Origin: Streptomyces sp. NRRL F-5123
GTDB taxonomy: Bacteria; Actinomycetota; Actinomycetes; Streptomycetales; Streptomycetaceae
Length of the DNA stretch: 64,000 bases
Assembly: GCF_000721495.1 (NCBI RefSeq)
Contig: NZ_JOHY01000018.1
Location: 1-64,000 of the forward strand
Direction of reading: 5' to 3'
Of this stretch, positions 34,751 to 43,066 are shown piece after piece. The notes under the pieces were generated by a model that did no database searches, was not told where the DNA came from, and saw nothing but the letters and a program-made list of their open reading frames with translations. A program made the position numbers and the translations under genes. Each line of letters opens with the position of its first letter. Position 1 is the stretch's first letter.

Positions 34751-36664
34751 GTGGGTCGAAGGCGGATAGCGCGGCGGGGACTTGCGACATGCGTCGTGGG
34801 CGCGACGCTGGTCGTCATGGGGTGCGTGACGGCGCCGGACGCGTCGGCCGGCGCGGCGCCGGGTGCCGCAGGCGAGCAGCGGGACTTCGCCTACGCCGCG
34901 CACGAGTCCGGGGTGCCGGAGCCGGTGGTGGCGGCGGTCGCGTACCAGGAGTCCGGGTGGGACGTCCACCAGGGCCACAACACCGGCGGCGGATACGGCC
35001 CGATGAGCCTGACGGACGTGACGCCGTCGATGCTCGCGGCCGGTGCGGCCGGTGCGGCGGGCCGCTCGGACCAGGCGTCGCCGGCGTCCGACCCGTCGCT
35101 GCACACGCTGACCATCGCGGCCGCGCTCGTCGGCCTGCCGGCGCAGCGGGTGCGGACCGACCGGCGGTCCAACATCCGCGCCGCGGCAGCGCTCCTGGCG
35201 TCGTACGAGCGGAAGCTGCGCGGGAGCACACCGCAGGACCCGGCACAGTGGTACGCCGCCGTGGCCCGGTACAGCGGCTCCTCCGACCAGGCGGCCGCCA
35301 CGCGCTTCGCGGACCGCGTGTTCGCCACGATGCGGGCGGGCGCCGAGCGCACCACCGCCGACGGCCAGCACGTGCGGCTCGCGCCCGTGCGCGCGCTGCT
35401 CGCGGACACCACCGGCCTCGCGTCCCTGCGACTGGAGCAGACCGCGTCCGCCGGCACCGACTGCCCGCCGGACCTCGACTGCCGGTCGGCGCCCGCGGCG
35501 ACGACCAACTACCAGGTCGCGAACCGCCCGTCCGACGGGATGACGATCGACTACATCGTCATCCACGACACCGAGTCGTCGTACGAGTCCGCCGTCAACA
35601 GCTTCCAGAACCCGGCGAACAGGGCCGCGGCCAACTACGTCATGCGCGCCTCCGACGGCGCGGTGACGCTGTCCGTGGCCGACAAGGACCTGGCGTTCCA
35701 CGCGGGCAACTACTGGTTCAACATGCACTCGATCGGCATCGAGCACGAGGGCTTCGCGGCCCACGGAGCCACCTGGTACACCCAGGTCCAGTACGAGAAC
35801 ACGGCCGACCTGGTCACGTACCTGGCCGAGAAGTACCACATCAGGCTCGACCGCGAGCACATCATCGGCCACGACAACGTCCCGGGCCCGGTGGACTCCT
35901 CGGTCTCCGGGATGCACTGGGACCCGGGACCGTACTGGGACTGGAACCGGTTCATGGCCATGCTGGGCGCGCCGACCTCCGAGGGCCGGCACGGCGTGGG
36001 CCCGGTCGGCACCGCGGTGACGATCGCACCGCGCTTCGCGTCCAACGACCAGACGGTGCGGGTGTGCCCGGCGGACGACCCGACCGGCGCGACGCCCGCG
36101 TGCACGGACCGGACCGAGCCGTCGAACTTCCTCTACGTGCGGACCGCGCCGAGTGCGAGCGCACCGCTCGCGGCCGACCCCTACGTGCACGCCGGCGGCT
36201 CCCCCGGCACCGACGAGATCAACGACTGGAGCGCCACCGTGTCGGCGGGCCAGCAGTTCGTCGTCGCCGGCCGGCAGGGCGAGTGGACAGCCGTCTGGTA
36301 CGGCGGGCAGAAGGTCTGGTTCGACAACCCGCACGGCATGAACACCGTTCGGGCCCGGCACGTGAAGATCCTCACGACCGCCGGCGACACCGCCGCCCGG
36401 GTGTACGGCGAGGCCTACCCCGACCCGTCCGAATACCCGGCGGGCCTCTCCCCGGACTCCGCTCCGGCGTTCACCCGCTACACCTTCCCCGCGGGACAGG
36501 AATACGTGGCGACGGACCGGCCGGCCCACCGCGACGACTTCTACCCCGCGAACGGCACCACTCGCCCCACCGAGACCTACATCCAGGGCGCCGGCACGAT
36601 GTACACGATCCAGTACAACCACCGCCTCGCCCTGGTCGACACCACCGACGTCCACCGCGCCTGA
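34751..36664 (+). CDS. Secreted N-acetylmuramoyl-L-alanine amidase with lysozyme-like N-domain
   Basis: A 637-residue exported cell-wall enzyme. GTG 34751 is chosen since GGAGGC lies upstream and a basic signal peptide follows; a Cys in VVMGCVTAP could even be a lipobox. Residues about 45-200 resemble a transglycosylase-like fold (ESGVPEPVVAAVAYQESGWD with candidate catalytic Glu). Residues about 262-400 are an Amidase_2 zinc domain: His272 in YIVIHDTE, a second His in AFHAGNYW, and IIGHDNVPGP followed by HWDPGP. The C-terminal 230 residues contain SH3-like stretches (FLYVRTAPS, GQQFVVAGRQGEWTAVWYGGQKVW). It should hydrolyse peptidoglycan during growth or lysis. Confidence 0.82.
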   Translation: MGRRRIARRGLATCVVGATLVVMGCVTAPDASAGAAPGAAGEQRDFAYAAHESGVPEPVVAAVAYQESGWDVHQGHNTGGGYGPMSLTDVTPSMLAAGAAGAAGRSDQASPASDPSLHTLTIAAALVGLPAQRVRTDRRSNIRAAAALLASYERKLRGSTPQDPAQWYAAVARYSGSSDQAAATRFADRVFATMRAGAERTTADGQHVRLAPVRALLADTTGLASLRLEQTASAGTDCPPDLDCRSAPAATTNYQVANRPSDGMTIDYIVIHDTESSYESAVNSFQNPANRAAANYVMRASDGAVTLSVADKDLAFHAGNYWFNMHSIGIEHEGFAAHGATWYTQVQYENTADLVTYLAEKYHIRLDREHIIGHDNVPGPVDSSVSGMHWDPGPYWDWNRFMAMLGAPTSEGRHGVGPVGTAVTIAPRFASNDQTVRVCPADDPTGATPACTDRTEPSNFLYVRTAPSASAPLAADPYVHAGGSPGTDEINDWSATVSAGQQFVVAGRQGEWTAVWYGGQKVWFDNPHGMNTVRARHVKILTTAGDTAARVYGEAYPDPSEYPAGLSPDSAPAFTRYTFPAGQEYVATDRPAHRDDFYPANGTTRPTETYIQGAGTMYTIQYNHRLALVDTTDVHRA

Positions 36665-36670
36665 TCCCCG

Positions 36671-36702
36671 CCTTTCGGGCCCCCGGCCGCGGGCCCGAAG
36701 GG
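36671..36702 (+). terminator. Terminator between the amidase gene and the convergent phzF-like gene
   Basis: Twelve-base arms CCTTTCGGGCCC (36671-36682) and GGGCCCGAAGGG (36691-36702) pair with one mismatch, 6 bases after the amidase stop codon. Confidence 0.7.
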
Positions 36703-36707
36703 TTCGC

Positions 36708-37601
36708 TCAGGCTCCTTCCTCCCCGGTGCCCGCGTTTGCGCCCGGGATCGGCACGGCCTGCCCGCTCACCCGCACGCGCGGGTCCGTTGCGGACGCCTC
36801 GACGCGGAGCAGGCTGGGCCGGCCGAGGTCCTCCCCCTGGCGGATGGTGAAGGCACCGGACGGCGGGAGGGCGCCGAGGGTGCGCAGGTAGCCGCCGAAG
36901 GCGGCGGCCGCGGCGCCGGTGGCCGGGTCCTCGACGACACCGCCGATCGGGAAGGGGTCGCGGGCGTGGAAGAGGTCCGGGGCCGCGCGCCAGACCAGCT
37001 GGAGCGTGGTCCAGCCGTGCCGGTGCATCACCTCGGCCAGGGCGTCGAAGTCGTAGTCGAGGGCCGCGAGACGCTCGCGGGTGGCCACGGCCAGCACCAG
37101 GTGCTCGTTTCCGCCGAAGGCGACGTGCGCAGGGAGTGCCGGGTCGAGGTCTTCCGCGGACCAGCGCAACGCCGCGAGGGAGGCCTCCACCTCCTCGTCG
37201 CCCGCCGGCCGGGAGCGGGTGGGAACGCTGGTGAGCGACGCCGTCACGGAGCCCCCGGGCTCCGCCGCGGTGTCCAGGGCGATCTCACCCACCGGCGTGT
37301 CGAAGACGAGCGGGCCGGTGCCGATCCGCTCGGCCAGGGCCACGGCGGTGGCGACGGTCGCGTGGCCGCAGAAGGCGACCTCGGCGAGCGGACTGAAGAA
37401 GCGCAGCCGGAACCGGCGCGCCTCGTGGTCCGCGGCGGTGACGAACGCCGTCTCCGAGTATCCGACTTCGGCGGCGGTCGCGAGCATGGCGGCATCCTCC
37501 AGTGCGGCCGCGTCGAGTACGACGCCTGCCGGGTTGCCACCCGCGGGATCGGTGGTGAAGGCGGTGTAGCGCAGGACTTCGGGGCGTGTCTTCAAGCTCA
37601 T
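36708..37601 (-). CDS. PhzF-family isomerase
   Basis: A 297-residue member of the diaminopimelate-epimerase-like PhzF fold, duplicated halves. It starts YTAFTTDPAGGNPAGVVLD and carries the likely catalytic Glu50 in GYSETAFV, the motif FFSPLAEVAFCGHATVATA and, in the second half, DPATGAAAAAFGGYL. No other phenazine genes are near, so it is probably one of the many PhzF homologues of unknown substrate. ATG 37601 is 95 bases from the divergent LysR gene, a classic regulator-target pair. Confidence 0.87.
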   Translation of the reverse strand: MSLKTRPEVLRYTAFTTDPAGGNPAGVVLDAAALEDAAMLATAAEVGYSETAFVTAADHEARRFRLRFFSPLAEVAFCGHATVATAVALAERIGTGPLVFDTPVGEIALDTAAEPGGSVTASLTSVPTRSRPAGDEEVEASLAALRWSAEDLDPALPAHVAFGGNEHLVLAVATRERLAALDYDFDALAEVMHRHGWTTLQLVWRAAPDLFHARDPFPIGGVVEDPATGAAAAAFGGYLRTLGALPPSGAFTIRQGEDLGRPSLLRVEASATDPRVRVSGQAVPIPGANAGTGEEGA

Positions 37602-37656
37602 GCCCCTACGGTGGCACCCCCCAGGCATCCACACAAACGATCGACATCGATCGAAT

Positions 37657-37675
37657 CCATCGGTGTATCCGATGG
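37657..37675. promoter_or_regulatory. LysR-type operator between phzF-like and lysR genes
   Basis: CCATCGG (37657-37663) and CCGATGG (37669-37675) form a perfect 7-base inverted repeat around TGTAT, ending 21 bases before the LysR start. Size and position suit a LysR autoregulatory site. Confidence 0.65.
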
Positions 37676-37696
37676 GAACCTTGTATCGTCGACGGC

Positions 37697-38593
37697 ATGG
37701 ACACCCGGCTCCTGCGCACCTTCGCCACCGTTGCCCGGACCGAGAACCTGACTGCCGCAGCCGAGCACCTGCACCTCGTCCAGTCCACCGTCACCGCCCA
37801 AGTGCAGTCGCTGGAGAAGGACCTCGGCCTGCGCCTGTTCGACCGGCTGCCGCGCGGGGTGGTGCTCACCGGCGCCGGACGCGAGGTGCTGACGCAGGCC
37901 CAGGCGGTGCTGGAGGCCGAGTCCCAGCTGCGGGCGGTCGCCGCCTCGGCAGGCGGCGCGGGCGGTCAGGTGACCGGACGCGTGGTGCTCTCGGCCGGCG
38001 AGACGCTCGTGTCCGCGCGGCTGCCGGGAGTCATCGCCGCACTGCGGCGCAGCCACCCCGGGATCGAGGTGGACCTGCGCACGACGGGGACCGCGACCGC
38101 CGTCGCCGCGCTCCGCACCGGCGAGCTGGACCTGGCCCTGCTCCTGGAGGACGAGGCGGCTTTCCGCGACATCGAGTGCACACCGCTGGCCCGCGAGCCG
38201 CTGGTACTCGTCTGCTCTCCCGACCACCCCGTCGCCCACAGCGCCACCGGCTGGGCGGAACTGGCCCGCGAGGACTACTTCCTGCACGAACAGGGCTGCT
38301 CGTACAGCGACCGCTTCATCGAGCAGCTGCTCACCGCCGCCAAGGGCGCGCCGCCCCGGATCACGCGCTTCGGCAGCCTGGAGGCCGCCAGGTCCTGCGT
38401 GGCCGCCGGCCTCGGCCTCAGCCTGCTGGCCCGCGCCAACGTCACGGACGCCCTCGCGGCGGGCCGCCTGACGCAGGTGACGGGCCCGCAGTTCCCCGAC
38501 GTCACCGTCCAGCTGGCCCGCCACCGCCGACGCCGGCTCTCCCCCGCGGCAGCCGCCCTCACCGCAGAACTGCCGCACCACTTCCCGCACTGA
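37697..38593 (+). CDS. LysR-family transcriptional regulator
   Basis: A 298-residue LysR protein: N-terminal HTH (residues about 3-62; LTAAAEHLHLVQSTVTAQVQSLEKDLGLRLFDR) and a periplasmic-binding-like effector domain (about 90-295; LDLALLLEDEAAF, AARSCVAAGLGLSLLA). The longer frame from 37586 runs through the operator, so ATG 37697 is preferred. It probably controls the divergent phzF-like gene; its ligand is unknown. Confidence 0.88.
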   Translation: MDTRLLRTFATVARTENLTAAAEHLHLVQSTVTAQVQSLEKDLGLRLFDRLPRGVVLTGAGREVLTQAQAVLEAESQLRAVAASAGGAGGQVTGRVVLSAGETLVSARLPGVIAALRRSHPGIEVDLRTTGTATAVAALRTGELDLALLLEDEAAFRDIECTPLAREPLVLVCSPDHPVAHSATGWAELAREDYFLHEQGCSYSDRFIEQLLTAAKGAPPRITRFGSLEAARSCVAAGLGLSLLARANVTDALAAGRLTQVTGPQFPDVTVQLARHRRRRLSPAAAALTAELPHHFPH

Positions 38594-38814
38594 CCGCAGC
38601 TGCACCGACGGACTCCGAGCGGTTCATCGAGCTTCTTCGGGGCGACAACCGACCAGGTGGTGGTCGCCGGCCTCCGACCGGTGCCGTGACCGGAAACGAT
38701 CACCAGGGTGCGCGGCCAGCGGGACGGGGGCGATGACGGGGGGATGACCGCCGGCACACGCGCCCATTCGTTCAACGCGGCCGCTGACCGCGTCCGCGGC
38801 CCGACCGGTCGCGG

Positions 38815-39459
38815 TCAGACGGTGATGCTTTGGCCGACGGGGACGATGCTCAGGGGGACGTCGGCGAGCATCTTCGGGCTCAGGAACATGGCCATCGACT
38901 GCTGTCCGATCTCGGAGAGCATGACCTCGTGGATCTGCACCGCACGCTCGGGCCCGACCGCGTTCACGTAGTCGGCCGCCTCACCGACCTTGGTCCACGG
39001 GCCGCTGGTCGGCAGCAGCAGCGTGCCGACCGGGTGCGGGGGGACGTGGTAGGCGTCTCCGGGGTGGTAGACGGCACCGTCGACCAGGTAGCCCACATTC
39101 GCGCAGCGCGGGACGGACCGGTGGATCTCGGCGTGGATGTCGCCGTGGACGGTGACGTCGAAGCCCGCGGCGGTGAACCGGTCACCGTCGGCGACCGCGA
39201 GTGCCTGGCCGGGGTGGGCCTCGCGCCAGCGGCTCACCACGGCGTCCGGGCCGTGGACGGTCAGCTCCGGGCGGGCCGCCAGGGCAGCGGTGATGACGTC
39301 CTCGTGGAAATGGTCGAAGTGCTCGTGGGTGATCAGGACCGCGGCGGCCCCGGCGACCAACTCGGCGGCGTCGGGGGTGAAGGTACCGGGATCGATGACG
39401 AGCGGCCCGCTGCCCTTGTCCAGGCTCACGCAGGCGTGGGTGTGCTTTGTCAGTTCCAC
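38815..39459 (-). CDS. MBL-fold metal-dependent hydrolase
   Basis: A 214-residue metallo-beta-lactamase-fold protein with the signature THEHFDH (His45-His50) and later HPGDAYHVPP, EIHRSVP and a closing IHEVMLSEIG. It is of the UPF0173/UlaG-like subgroup, whose members hydrolyse phosphodiester or lactone bonds, but its substrate is unknown. GTG 39459 has GGGAAG upstream. It faces a MarR gene across a 97-base gap with a symmetric operator, so it is most likely the target of that regulator. Confidence 0.85.
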   Translation of the reverse strand: MELTKHTHACVSLDKGSGPLVIDPGTFTPDAAELVAGAAAVLITHEHFDHFHEDVITAALAARPELTVHGPDAVVSRWREAHPGQALAVADGDRFTAAGFDVTVHGDIHAEIHRSVPRCANVGYLVDGAVYHPGDAYHVPPHPVGTLLLPTSGPWTKVGEAADYVNAVGPERAVQIHEVMLSEIGQQSMAMFLSPKMLADVPLSIVPVGQSITV

Positions 39460-39494
39460 AGGGACTTCCCGTCTTCTCCGGCCGGCATTTTATG

Positions 39495-39534
39495 CAGGGC
39501 ATTCTGTACAGATGAAACTGTACAGGGCGCCCTG
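39495..39534. promoter_or_regulatory. Nested symmetric operator with two CTGTACAG boxes
   Basis: Two copies of the self-palindrome CTGTACAG (39504-39511 and 39518-39525) sit 14 bases apart, flanked at equal distance by CAGGGC (39495-39500) and GCCCTG (39529-39534). The whole element is symmetric about 39514.5. It lies between the divergent MBL and MarR genes. Confidence 0.78.
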
Positions 39535-39556
39535 CCGGGTTTGCTAACGTGGTCGT

Positions 39557-40057
39557 ATGAGCCGCCAGCCGCCCCCGCCCGGCGCGAACGCGCACACCGT
39601 CGCCGCCCGCCTGCGTGTCACCACGGGTGAGCTGGTCCGCGCCGCCCGCACGACCGATGCCCTCCCGCCCACAAGAGCCGCGGTCCTGGACCTGCTGGAC
39701 CGGCGCGGCCCGATGACCACCGCGGATCTGGCCGCCGCCCGGCAGGTCCGGCACCAGACGATGGCCACCACCGTCAAAGAGCTCGTCTCAGCCGGTCACG
39801 TCACTGCCGTCCCGGACGCCCACGACGGGCGCAAGAAGGTCCTCCACCTCACATCCGCGGGCCAGGACGCTCTCGACCACGACCGCGAGAACCGGGTCGG
39901 TCGTCTCGGCGAGGCCCTCGCGCGCGCGCTGGGGCCCGGCGAGCTCCAGGACCTGGCCGACGCCCTGACCCTCATCGACAGAGTCACCGCGGCGATGTCG
40001 GTGCACGCGGAGACGCCCGGCGCCCCCGATCGCGGACCCGTCACCGGAGGCTGCTGA
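39557..40057 (+). CDS. MarR-family regulator
   Basis: A 166-residue winged-helix protein: HTH TTADLAAARQVRHQTMATTVKELVSAGHV (residues about 55-85), wing VPDAHDGRKKVLHLTSAG. ATG 39557 begins 23 bases after the operator and has no ribosome site, so the mRNA may be nearly leaderless. It should regulate itself and the divergent MBL-hydrolase gene. Confidence 0.82.
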   Translation: MSRQPPPPGANAHTVAARLRVTTGELVRAARTTDALPPTRAAVLDLLDRRGPMTTADLAAARQVRHQTMATTVKELVSAGHVTAVPDAHDGRKKVLHLTSAGQDALDHDRENRVGRLGEALARALGPGELQDLADALTLIDRVTAAMSVHAETPGAPDRGPVTGGC

Positions 40058-40175
40058 CCATGACGGTCGCCCATGTCCACCGGCGGGCGGGTGATCACGC
40101 GTCGGACAGAAGGTGCTGGTGGCGGCGGACGGCTTCGCCCCGGGGAAGCGGTCGCGGGCTCCGGCGCTCGCACTG

Positions 40176-40904
40176 CTACCGGTGCTCGGCGGCCTTGGTC
40201 GCGATGTAGACGGTGTTGGCGGCGGTGCGGCCCTGGAGGGGGTTGGCGAACGCGACGGTGTGGGCTTCGGCGCGGGCGAAGGTGGTGTCGAGCAAGGAGG
40301 TGAAGGTGTCGCTGGGCGGGTCGTTGGACCAGAGCGCGAAGACACCGCCCGGGTGGAGGTGTTCCGCCAGGGCGAGCAGTCCTTCCGGCCGGTAGAGCGC
40401 TGCGTGCCGCGGATGGAGAACGTGCTGCGGTGAGTGGTCGATGTCCAGCAGGACGGCGTGGAAACGGCGCCCGGGCACGGAAGGGTCGAAGCCGTCGGTG
40501 CCTCCGGCCAGGGCGAAGAAGTCGCCGTGGACCAGACGGCAGCGGTCGTCCCCGGTGAGTCGTGCGCCCAGCGGTACGAGGTGCTTGTGGTGCCACTCGA
40601 TGACCTTGGCGATCGCATCGACGACGACGAGCGATGCGACACGCGGATCGTCGAGTGCCGCCGCAGCCGTGTACCCCAGCCCGAGGCCACCGACGGCGAC
40701 GTCCAACTGCTCCGCGGGCAGCGCGGCCAGGGCAAGCCGCGTGAGGGCGGTCTCGCCGGCGGTGAAGAGGCTGGACATGAGAAACTCGTCGCCGAGCTTC
40801 ACCTCATGGACGTCCTCGCCCGAGGCGGGGTCGCGCCGCCGGCGCAGGCTGATGTCGCCCATCGGGGTCGTGCCCCAGTCGAGTTCCTGGAAACGCAGGC
40901 TCAT
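40176..40904 (-). CDS. Spermidine-synthase-like class I methyltransferase-fold protein
   Basis: A 242-residue protein with the Rossmann fold of spermidine synthase: SAM-site glycine loop VAVGGLGLGYTAAAAL (near residue 70), VVVDAIAKVIEWHH, then HGDFFALA and LLDIDHSPQHVL, where the synthase catalytic Asp would lie. It lacks the full N-terminal beta domain of true polyamine synthases. Such proteins in Streptomyces are often annotated spermidine synthase without proof. ATG 40904 has AAGAAGAG upstream. It may have lost or changed the aminopropyl-transfer function. Confidence 0.75.
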   Translation of the reverse strand: MSLRFQELDWGTTPMGDISLRRRRDPASGEDVHEVKLGDEFLMSSLFTAGETALTRLALAALPAEQLDVAVGGLGLGYTAAAALDDPRVASLVVVDAIAKVIEWHHKHLVPLGARLTGDDRCRLVHGDFFALAGGTDGFDPSVPGRRFHAVLLDIDHSPQHVLHPRHAALYRPEGLLALAEHLHPGGVFALWSNDPPSDTFTSLLDTTFARAEAHTVAFANPLQGRTAANTVYIATKAAEHR

Positions 40905-40950
40905 CTGCTCTTCTTTCTCGGCCGCTGTCGAGCGGTGCTGCTGAGGTTGG

Positions 40951-41195
40951 CAGGGCGATCGGCCGGTGTCCGAGCGCTTCCTCGACGATCTGCTCGGCCG
41001 AGGCGTCCCGAAGTGCGGCCGGGGGACGGAAGATCAGGTCACCGGCGCGTCGAAGGCCCTGATCTCGCCGTCCGCACTCCCGGACCCGGAGTGCACGAGG
41101 CCGGCGATCCGCGCGATCTCACGGCAGAGCTCGTCCAGGCGTCGCCGGCTCACGCGCGGGGGTATCGGTTCCGCTCTCAGGTCCACGGTCCGCAT
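40951..41195 (-). pseudogene. Frameshifted bacteriocin-immunity-like protein gene
   Basis: The minus strand begins with ATG 41195 and reads RVSRRRLDELCREIARIAGLV then SGSGSADGEIRAFDA before stopping near 41034. In the neighbouring frame the sense continues at the same place with GDLIFRPPAALRDASAEQIV and EEALGHRPIAL, the sort of ending I remember from small Streptomyces proteins called bacteriocin (pyocin/colicin) immunity-like. Joined, the two give about 80 residues, so a single indel near 41040 would explain the break. The usual stop after the RPIAL end has also gone. No toxin gene is nearby. Confidence 0.5.
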
Positions 41196-41306
41196 TATGC
41201 CGTCGGCCTCCGCCGCGCCGGCGTGGCCGTCCACGGCTTGCGCGGGCGCCTCCCCACCCTGCCCGCACGCCCGGCCGTCACCCGGGCAGCCGGGCGGGGG
41301 CGGCGG

Positions 41307-42449
41307 TCAGGCCAGGACCGCGCGCACGGCGGCTTCGACCTGGGCGGCGACGTGGGCGTGGAAGGCGGCGTTGGGGTGCACGTAGGTGGTGCGCCTGCCG
41401 TCTGAGCACGTCAGGGTGAGCAGGCCGGACGTGAGCTGGTCCGGCCAGTAGGGACCCGCCGCGCCGCAAACGCCTTCCACCCACTTCTGCGCCGCCGGCC
41501 GGCATGCGTCGTGGCCGAGGCCGGCCGCGGCGGTGTCCACGTAGGTGTCGCCGCTCAGCTCGGTGAGGGTCCGGATGATCTGGTTGAGGCGGGTGGTCAC
41601 CTCGTTCAGCCAGGCGATGTCCCCGTGCGTGACCGAGACCAGGCCGAGGCCGCTGATCCGGGCGGCCAGTTCGGTGGTGTCGTGCCGGTCGCAGCCGGAG
41701 GCGTCGGCGGGGAAGATCGTGGGGTAGCCGATCGTGATCACCTCGGCGTGGGGTGCCCTGCGGTGCACGGCGGCCAGCATGGTGGCGTAGTCCCGGGCGG
41801 CGCGGTCGTACTTCTCCTCGATGGACTCCGGGTCGAGGAGCGGACCGCCGTTCTCGAAGGCGTCGCGGCAGGGAGTGGCGTCGTCCGGCCGGCCCATGCC
41901 GACCAGGAGGCAGGACAGGAACATCGAGCCGAGGGACAGGCTGTTCGTGCCGACGCCGATGGTGACCACGTCCGTGGCGGCGCTCAGACCGGCGCGGTCG
42001 ATCTGCGGGGGCATGTCGGGCCAGCCGCCGGCAGGGGGCTGCACAGGGCTGATGGGGGTCTGCCGGGCGGTGTCGATGTCGGCGATGTCGGCACCGCTGC
42101 AGCTGACGTCGCTCAGCTCCACGGGCCGGCCCGAGGGCGGGTCGGCGGCGAGCCTGCCCGCGGCGAGGTAGGGGTAGGCGCCCGCCGTGCGGTCGCAGCC
42201 GTCCCGGTCCGGGCTGCCCAGGGCCGGGCTCGGGTCGCCGACGAAGACCCCGGCCGTGTACGAGTCGCCGAGCGCCGCCCACCGCACCGGCTCCGGCGCC
42301 GCCGCCGTGCCCGGCGCGGCGGCGACCAGCATCAGCGTGGCCAGCGCTCCCGGCACGGCTCTGCGGATGAGGGTTCTGGCCCGCGCCGGGAGGGTGGCGG
42401 CCCGCTTCCGCGTGCCCGCGGCCGGTCGGGTCATGTCGATGCGGAACAT
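41307..42449 (-). CDS. Secreted SGNH/GDSL-family hydrolase
   Basis: A 380-residue exported esterase/lipase. ATG 42449 follows GGGAGA and begins a signal peptide (cleavage near GTAAA, about residue 50). Block I is LGDSYTAG with nucleophile Ser63; block III is IGVGTNSL (Gly-x-Asn); block V is YVHPNAAFH with the catalytic His and Asp/His pair. Three or more cysteines (DGCDRT, VSCSGAD, PCRDAF, SGCDRH) suggest disulfides as in Streptomyces SGNH lipases. The natural substrate is unknown. Confidence 0.87.
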   Translation of the reverse strand: MFRIDMTRPAAGTRKRAATLPARARTLIRRAVPGALATLMLVAAAPGTAAAPEPVRWAALGDSYTAGVFVGDPSPALGSPDRDGCDRTAGAYPYLAAGRLAADPPSGRPVELSDVSCSGADIADIDTARQTPISPVQPPAGGWPDMPPQIDRAGLSAATDVVTIGVGTNSLSLGSMFLSCLLVGMGRPDDATPCRDAFENGGPLLDPESIEEKYDRAARDYATMLAAVHRRAPHAEVITIGYPTIFPADASGCDRHDTTELAARISGLGLVSVTHGDIAWLNEVTTRLNQIIRTLTELSGDTYVDTAAAGLGHDACRPAAQKWVEGVCGAAGPYWPDQLTSGLLTLTCSDGRRTTYVHPNAAFHAHVAAQVEAAVRAVLA

Positions 42450-43032
42450 GTGGACTCTCCCGGAGCGGGTGATCGGTTGCTTGTCGCACTCACCCGACAA
42501 CGTTACGTAATCATCCGTCGGACGGCTGACCAACACTCCCCCGCCGGGCAGGCAGACCTGCCCGCCTTGCGCCGACGGGGAGTCCGCGCGGCGCAGCACG
42601 GGCCTGCGGGCCGGTCACGGGCTGGGTCTTCCGTCCGCCTGGACGCTCCCGCACGGGCGAGCGGCGCGCGTGCGCCGGGCGGACCGGTCCACGATCCCCC
42701 CGGGACCCGAGGGGTTCGGGAACCGACGCGGCGAGCGCCACCCGGCCGGTACTGACGGCCCGCCGCTTCGGCGCACAACGCCGTCATCCCCGGAGCCCTG
42801 GCACCTCGGCTTCACCCTCACGCTCGCCGCCCGGCCCCCGGGTTCCGCTCTCGGGACAGGACCCGCGGTGCCTGGCGTGCGGCGCCCGGCGCCGACGGGG
42901 GCGGCGGCGGATCAGGCGTCCGGGGCCAGGGCGCACGAACGCGCCACGCCGCGGCCGCGGCCGGTACGGGCGCCCGCCGTGCGGGCGGCGGAGGCGGGGC
43001 CGCCGCGCGAAAAGATACGGTGTGCCCCAGCG
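42450..43032. other. Intergenic region; no gene recognised
   Basis: About 580 bases between the divergent SGNH hydrolase and LacI genes. Open frames are low complexity without domains. CGTTACGTAATC near 42499 is the least GC-rich part and probably belongs to the SGNH promoter. Confidence 0.5.
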
Positions 43033-43046
43033 TGTACGCGCTTACA
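43033..43046. promoter_or_regulatory. LacI-type operator ahead of the lacI-family gene
   Basis: TGTACGCGCTTACA is a palindrome with one mismatch around the central GCGC, 20 bases before GTG 43067. It is the counterpart of TGTAAGCGCATACA upstream of the GH13 gene. Confidence 0.72.
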
Positions 43047-43066
43047 GGGAAGCGGAGGAGCATCAG

